Part shown: positions 60,199 through 64,000 of the stretch, piece by piece | Position numbering within the stretch: the stretch's first letter is position 1 | Layout: every line of letters begins with the position of its first letter | Origin: Zymobacter sp047495495 | Lineage (GTDB): Bacteria > Pseudomonadota > Gammaproteobacteria > Pseudomonadales > Halomonadaceae | Assembly: GCF_047495495.1 (NCBI RefSeq) | Contig: NZ_CP179930.1 | Coordinates: 1,798,001 to 1,862,000 of the forward strand | DNA: 64,000 nucleotides | Reading direction: 5' to 3' | Program-made: the position numbers and the translations under genes | The notes under the pieces: model-generated | What the model was told of the DNA's origin: nothing | What the model saw: only the letters and a program-made list of their open reading frames with translations | The model's database searches: none

Positions 60199-60552
60199 AT
60201 GCCTCAAAATGACCCCGGTCTCTGGCGCATGATCGTCGATGCGCTGGAGCATATTCGTATGTCCCTATGGCAAGAAAACATCCGGCCGCACGTGATGGCC
60301 ACCGTGCTTTCCTTCCTAATCGCCCTGCTGCGCGCTCTAGTCAGCGGCAGTAAGTTCTGGCACTCGCTGCTGGAAGCCTGCCTGTGTGGAACACTTACCC
60401 TCGCGGTATTTCCACTACTCGATTACTTCGGTATGAACCTGTATCTGGCCGTATCGATCGGCGCGGGCGTGTCGTTCCTAGGTGTCGATTGGCTGCGTAG
60501 CATCCTATCTGGTGCTGCATCAAAGATTGTCGAGCGCTGGACAAGCAAATAA
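60199..60552 (+). CDS. Lambda-type holin (phage holin family, S-like)
   Basis: 117 residues. TM segments about 31-48 (VMATVLSFLIALLRALV), 57-75 (LLEACLCGTLTLAVFPLL) and 79-98 (MNLYLAVSIGAGVSFLGVDWL) with an N-terminal soluble part DPGLWRMIVDALEH, matching lambda-S/phage_holin_3. Opens the inner membrane at lysis. The usual endolysin gene does not follow immediately. Confidence 0.85.
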   Translation: MPQNDPGLWRMIVDALEHIRMSLWQENIRPHVMATVLSFLIALLRALVSGSKFWHSLLEACLCGTLTLAVFPLLDYFGMNLYLAVSIGAGVSFLGVDWLRSILSGAASKIVERWTSK

Positions 60553-60570
60553 GCGCCGCACACCTAACAC

Positions 60571-60595
60571 TGCCCGCCTCTGTGCGGGCTTTTTT
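60571..60595 (+). terminator. Terminator after the holin gene
   Basis: GCCCGC with GCGGGC and T6, 22 bp past the holin stop and 23 bp before the levansucrase-like start. Transcription of that gene must read through or start nearby. Confidence 0.85.
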
Positions 60596-60617
60596 GTGTC
60601 TAAACGATGAGACTGAT

Positions 60618-62027
60618 ATGACGCTCAAGACGAAAAAGACGCCGCACATTCACACCAGTCACTGGACTGTGAAGAATGCTCGCGGCATTCGCGCCACTAA
60701 CGGCAATACCTTCCCTGCTTTTGATCCGGATAAGCTAGGTCAGCTAATGCCGGGCTATCAGGCATGGGATAACTGGCTTGTACGTGACGAAGATGGCTTC
60801 GTAGCCGATGTAAATGGCTTCCGCATCCTGATCGCGCTGGTGCGTCCAGTCGGTGCCGACTTTAGCCAAGGCGAACGCATCGCTTACTTCTACAGCGCTG
60901 ACGGCGTTAGCTACGTACCGGGCGGCTTCCTGTTCGGCGAGCATAAGCTGTACGACGACATTCGTGAATGGTCTGGCTCTACCATTCTGCGCGCAGACGG
61001 CAAATTGCAGACGTTCTATACCTGTGCCTATGGTGCTGACTACAATGGCGTCTGGCAGACCGTGCAGCGTCTGGCCACAGCCATTCAGGACGTGACAGTC
61101 GAGGGCGATAAGATGACGATCGAAACGCCGTCATACAATGCCCTGCTGGGCGGTGCATGCGAGCCGGACGGCTTCTTCTACGAGACGGCAGCACAGGCCT
61201 CTGAACGTGAAGCGAAGTGGCCGACCCGCCACCGCGTCAGCGTCGGTTCCGACCAGACCGAAAACAACTGCATGCGTGACCCGTTCTTCTATAAGGACCC
61301 GCGCACCGGCAAGCGTTATCTGGCATTCGAAGCCAACACGGGCGCAGGCTTCCACGCACCGGGCCACGTTCGCGCTGAGTACGTCAGTGCCAATGGGTTG
61401 CCGAAAGAAGGTTTCGCACCGACTGAGGACATGCTCAAGGCCAACGGCTGCATCGGCATCATCGAGCTGACAGACGACGAAGGCACTTTCGGTCAATTCC
61501 AGGCACCGTGGCTCACTGCCAACTTGGTGACCGATGAGATCGAACGCATCAACGTCGTTGACCATGATGGTCACGTTTACCTGTTCTGCGTTGGTCATGG
61601 CAATAAGAACGCGTTGAACATGGAAAACGCGGATCTGATTAACCGCGACTACATGTTGGGCTTTCGCGCACCGTACTTCGGTGGCCCGCTGACGCCGCTC
61701 AATGGTTCTGGCGTAGTGGTACAGCAGAAGTCCTATGGTGATGCTTACGCCGGTCAGGCAGAAAATCATCAGTACGTCTACAGCTGGCTCATTACCCCGC
61801 ACCGCGATCAGAAGCTCGGCGTGTTCCCCTGCGTCTCCTATGCGAACTACTGCAATACGGGTAAGGGCGTAGAGGCAGTGATGAACGCCGGTCCGTCTGT
61901 GCGTATCGAGATCGACGGCCTCAAAACCCGCATCGTCGGCATGATGTACGAAATTCAGCCCGCGCAGGTTGATGCCAGTCGTGAGGCTGACAAAGGCTCT
62001 GTCACTGGAGGTCATGACTATGCCTGA
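60618..62027 (+). CDS. GH68 fructosyltransferase (levansucrase/inulosucrase-like)
   Basis: 469 residues from ATG 60618. GH68 signatures: nucleophile Asp51 in WDNWLV, stabilising Asp221 in MRDPFFY followed by YLAFEANTG, and acid/base Glu309 in TDEIERINVV, with further matches LNGSGVVVQ and YSWLI. The family splits sucrose and builds fructan (levan), outside the cell. No signal peptide is seen, as in the leaderless enzymes of Zymomonas and some Halomonas. It occupies the phage lysis region between holin and terminase, suggesting horizontally carried cargo. Start: a longer frame to 60582 overlaps the terminator. Confidence 0.88.
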   Translation: MTLKTKKTPHIHTSHWTVKNARGIRATNGNTFPAFDPDKLGQLMPGYQAWDNWLVRDEDGFVADVNGFRILIALVRPVGADFSQGERIAYFYSADGVSYVPGGFLFGEHKLYDDIREWSGSTILRADGKLQTFYTCAYGADYNGVWQTVQRLATAIQDVTVEGDKMTIETPSYNALLGGACEPDGFFYETAAQASEREAKWPTRHRVSVGSDQTENNCMRDPFFYKDPRTGKRYLAFEANTGAGFHAPGHVRAEYVSANGLPKEGFAPTEDMLKANGCIGIIELTDDEGTFGQFQAPWLTANLVTDEIERINVVDHDGHVYLFCVGHGNKNALNMENADLINRDYMLGFRAPYFGGPLTPLNGSGVVVQQKSYGDAYAGQAENHQYVYSWLITPHRDQKLGVFPCVSYANYCNTGKGVEAVMNAGPSVRIEIDGLKTRIVGMMYEIQPAQVDASREADKGSVTGGHDYA

Positions 62028-62148
62028 AGAAGGCGCCATCACAGGCGGCTGACGAAAACGACGGCTTCTAAGGCATAACCTGCCAACGGTTGCTGTCTAA
62101 AACGCCTGAAAGTGACATGCCTACGCGAGTGGGGATAGCAGGATATTG

Positions 62149-62174
62149 CGCCTCGGCTTCGGTCGAGGCGTTTT
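62149..62174 (+). terminator. Terminator after the levansucrase-like gene
   Basis: CGCCTCG/CGAGGCG with an 8-nt loop and TTTT. The stretch 62028-62312 holds no clear gene apart from this. Confidence 0.8.
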
Positions 62175-62312
62175 CGTATGCGCCATGCCCGGCGCACATC
62201 AACACATAGCTTTTCAGAAAGGGCCTTGGAGAACGTCGGCAGTAGCTGGCGAGCTTCTCTGTGGACCGACGTTCTGGGCAACAAGGCTCTTTACTCAAAA
62301 GGTACGCAACTC

Positions 62313-62813
62313 ATGAGTAATATCATTCCGTTCCAGTACGGCGACATCACGGTTCAGTTCAATTCAGATGGTTGGATCAACGCCACGGAAATTGCCAGAG
62401 CATATGGAAAACGCCTTGACCACTGGCTGGAAAATAAAGAGACACGGAGCTATCTCAGTGCAATCGGGAAGTATCTAAATACCCGTGATTCCGGGGATTT
62501 GATTCAGACGCGCCGCGGCAAAGGGGGCGGCACGTGGTTGCACCCCAAGCTGGCGGTCGTGTTCGCTCGCTGGCTGGATGTAGATTTTGCCGTTTGGTGT
62601 GACCTGCAGGTCGATGCACTGATACGTGGTGACTCAAGTCTCAAACAACAGTACGACTTGGCTCTCAAGGCACTGCAGGAAGGAAAAGAGGCAGCCAGTT
62701 TCTTCGGTAAAGGCCTGAACTCATGGAAACGCACCAAGCCAGAGCTCGAGCATCGCGTTCAAAAGATCATCGATAAGATGCAGATGAACCTGCCTCTCAA
62801 CCAGTCTGCATAG
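62313..62813 (+). CDS. KilA-N domain protein
   Basis: 166 residues from ATG 62313. N-terminal KilA-N domain: ITVQFNSDGWINATEIARAYGKRLDHWLEN, then TRRGKGGGTWLHPKLAVVFARWLDVDFAVWCDLQVD. DNA-binding domain of phage antirepressor/regulator proteins. The longer frame to 62178 runs across a terminator and is not used. C-terminus helical. A short hairpin follows at 62812-62837. Confidence 0.85.
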   Translation: MSNIIPFQYGDITVQFNSDGWINATEIARAYGKRLDHWLENKETRSYLSAIGKYLNTRDSGDLIQTRRGKGGGTWLHPKLAVVFARWLDVDFAVWCDLQVDALIRGDSSLKQQYDLALKALQEGKEAASFFGKGLNSWKRTKPELEHRVQKIIDKMQMNLPLNQSA

Positions 62814-62901
62814 GGGGCCCCTGAAATGGGGCTCCCTGCTCAAAACAGTACACTGACTTTTTCAAACATATAAAATCAGCACTGGACATTATCCTGGTGC
62901 A

Positions 62902-63282
62902 TTAGGTCAAATTCCGAAGCTGATCTTTTGTGAACTTGCGAACAATATCTGCTCGACTTTGCCCATTCTTGGCTCGCGCCACCTCATTATCGATAGCAGT
63001 TTTTACTTTTTTGCGAGTGTCCTGTTCGTCCTGCAGTGCAAGCAGAAGTGCAAGGCATTCAATGCAGTCATCCTCATGTTCACCCTGACTATTATCCAAT
63101 GCAATTATGGCCTGACTAGCTAATGCATTCTCTTTTAGCTTTCCTTTAGGAAAATGATTTGTATCGTAGACAACCATTTTTGGTGACCTGGCACCATTTT
63201 CCAGCTTGCTTATGAACGTGGAAAGTATCTCAATTCGCATGCCGCCGGCGATGATCGGATTAGTAAAGTCATTTGGACGCAT
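62902..63282 (-). CDS. Uncharacterised phage protein (moron candidate)
   Basis: 126 residues on the minus strand, opposite to its neighbours. Contains PKMVVYDTNHFPKGKLKENAL and an acidic stretch (GEHEDDCIECLALLLALQDEQD). No family recognised. Lies between KilA-N and terminase. Confidence 0.6.
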   Translation of the reverse strand: MRPNDFTNPIIAGGMRIEILSTFISKLENGARSPKMVVYDTNHFPKGKLKENALASQAIIALDNSQGEHEDDCIECLALLLALQDEQDTRKKVKTAIDNEVARAKNGQSRADIVRKFTKDQLRNLT

Positions 63283-63324
63283 AAAAAAACCTATATATCA
63301 GAAGGCCTGTTAAGGCTCAGGTTG

Positions 63325-63411
63325 AGTGGGAGGCTATCCGTACAGCCTTCAAGGCTGGCGATGCCTCTATCCATAAGATCACTGAGGAATACGATGTACT
63401 AGATAGAAGGT
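63325..63411 (+). pseudogene. Degenerate partial copy of the terminase small-subunit 5' end
   Basis: Reading EWEAIRTAFKAGDASIHKITEEYDV, it matches the N-terminus of the real protein at 63697 (NWEAIRTAFEAGDTSIRKIAEKYGV). At DNA level GGGAGGCTATCCGTACAGCC and the following 'TTC.AGGCTGGCGAT' are shared. No start codon or ribosome site, and homology fades after about 30 codons, so it is a remnant of duplication. Confidence 0.6.
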
Positions 63412-63516
63412 TGAGGTCGCAGTGGTGGAAATCAACCCACTCCAAGGGCGTTTTCATTTGTCCTTATATACACCGACACTTGGCGGTATTTTTTGCCCAA
63501 AGATAAGGAATCAGCC

Positions 63517-63687
63517 ATGCGCTGGAAATGCCCTGATTGCGGCGAGTCATGCCGTATCCGTAGCAGCAAACAACCCGTGAAGGATCTGCGCTTCGCGTTC
63601 CTTCAGTGCAATGACATTCAATGCGGATGGCGTGGGAAAGGCACATTCGAGATCGTCGAGTCGTACTCGGCCAAGAAGATCGCATAA
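63517..63687 (+). CDS. Ogr/Delta-like zinc-finger late activator
   Basis: 56 residues from ATG 63517. Fits P2 Ogr/Delta: KCPDCGESCRIRSSKQ, then LQCNDIQCGWRG, the C-x2-C ... C-x4-C zinc site, and the end FEIVESYSAKKIA. These small proteins activate late-gene transcription in P2/P4-type phages. Directly before terminase. Confidence 0.78.
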   Translation: MRWKCPDCGESCRIRSSKQPVKDLRFAFLQCNDIQCGWRGKGTFEIVESYSAKKIA

Positions 63688-63696
63688 GGAACAGAT

Positions 63697-64000
63697 ATGG
63701 CTCGCCAACCCAACTGGGAGGCTATCCGTACAGCCTTCGAGGCTGGCGATACCTCCATTCGCAAGATAGCAGAGAAGTACGGTGTCACTGACGGCGCTAT
63801 ACGCAAGCGTGCCAAGAAGGATGGATGGCAGCGTCATGGTGGTCCGCAGGTAGTACGCGGTACGCAATCTGGTACGCAGGGTGCGTACTCGTCCAAGAAA
63901 GGTGGAGCGCCTTCGGTATTCGATGAAGATGTCTGTGCGTATATCTGCGCTAAGGTCGCATCAGGTCAATCGTTGCGCAGTATCTGTAAAGAGCCGGGCA
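63697..64000 (+). CDS. Terminase small subunit, C-terminus cut by window edge
   Basis: 101 codons in view, open to the end. Helix-turn-helix NWEAIRTAFEAGDTSIRKIA, EKYGVTDGAIRKRAKKDGW is typical of small terminases that recognise the packaging site. AAGGA lies 8 nt upstream. Large terminase and capsid genes should follow. Confidence 0.85.
   Translation, partial: MARQPNWEAIRTAFEAGDTSIRKIAEKYGVTDGAIRKRAKKDGWQRHGGPQVVRGTQSGTQGAYSSKKGGAPSVFDEDVCAYICAKVASGQSLRSICKEPG

Larger units (their letters stand above)
40258..64000. mobile_element. Prophage B (lambdoid-style), right end beyond the window
   Basis: Integrase beside att, leftward recombination/early operon, CI/Cro switch with operators, rightward replication and nin-like genes, holin, and terminase start. 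GC-rich like the host. No capsid or tail genes are in view; they should follow the terminase. No clear inactivating mutation is seen in key genes, so it may be functional. Confidence 0.88.

Noticed and set aside
61131..62042. 303-codon minus-strand ORF
   Set aside because: Antisense to the GH68 gene, whose active-site motifs are intact.

Overview
The window looks like the chromosome of a gammaproteobacterium of moderate to high GC, interrupted by two elements integrated back to back at one tRNA-Leu gene. Codon use and the gene set (monofunctional catalases, a chaperone-usher fimbria, a Tar-type chemoreceptor, an SDR dehydrogenase) fit gammaproteobacteria, perhaps a Halomonadaceae-like host; the genus is a guess.

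Layout. (1) 1-14,950 is host backbone: catalases katE (cut by the window start) and katA on the minus strand; a LysR-type regulator; a fimbrial operon (major subunit, chaperone, usher, tip adhesin); a methyl-accepting chemotaxis protein; an SDR oxidoreductase; a lipoprotein; and tRNA-Leu(UAG). (2) 15,020-40,278 is a strongly AT-rich integrated element (element A), bounded by 21-bp direct repeats of the tRNA 3' end with matching integrase arm-type sites inside both ends. It carries a tyrosine integrase, a replicon that resembles IncQ (RepC-like initiator, RepA-like helicase, four tandem 22-bp iterons), a MOBP-type relaxase with MobC, a hairpin cluster that is a good oriT candidate, and one lone DotA/TraY-type (type IVB conjugation) membrane protein with no other transfer genes. 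Cargo includes a tlde1-type L,D-transpeptidase-fold effector with a putative immunity protein, an outer-membrane/lipoprotein operon, a LuxR solo, several unknown paralogous families and a long G-rich 8-mer/7-mer tandem array. Many genes share one promoter type. I read it as an integrative mobilizable plasmid that may borrow, and perhaps remodel, a helper type IVB conjugation machine.

(3) 40,258 to the window end is a lambdoid-style prophage (element B) that starts at the second att copy: P4-type integrase, AlpA-like excisionase, a leftward early operon (phosphatase, Dam-type methylase, ssb, YqaJ exonuclease, Bet annealing protein, many small genes) from a PL-like promoter with repressor operators and a boxA-like leader, two secreted paralogs, a Kiwa anti-phage defence pair (kwaA-kwaB), CI and Cro regulators, a rightward replication operon with an iteron origin inside the O-like gene, a nin-like region (DUF1364, RusA-like), a lambda-type holin, a GH68 levansucrase-like enzyme where lysis genes are expected, KilA-N and Ogr/Delta-like proteins, and the start of a terminase small subunit. 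Structural genes would follow beyond the window.

The most interesting parts are the element A combination (IncQ-like replicon, MOBP relaxase, candidate oriT, orphan DotA/TraY), its G-rich telomere-like repeat array, the Kiwa pair beside the phage repressor, and the levansucrase gene in the phage lysis region. Function calls rest on motif recognition by eye; no database search was possible.
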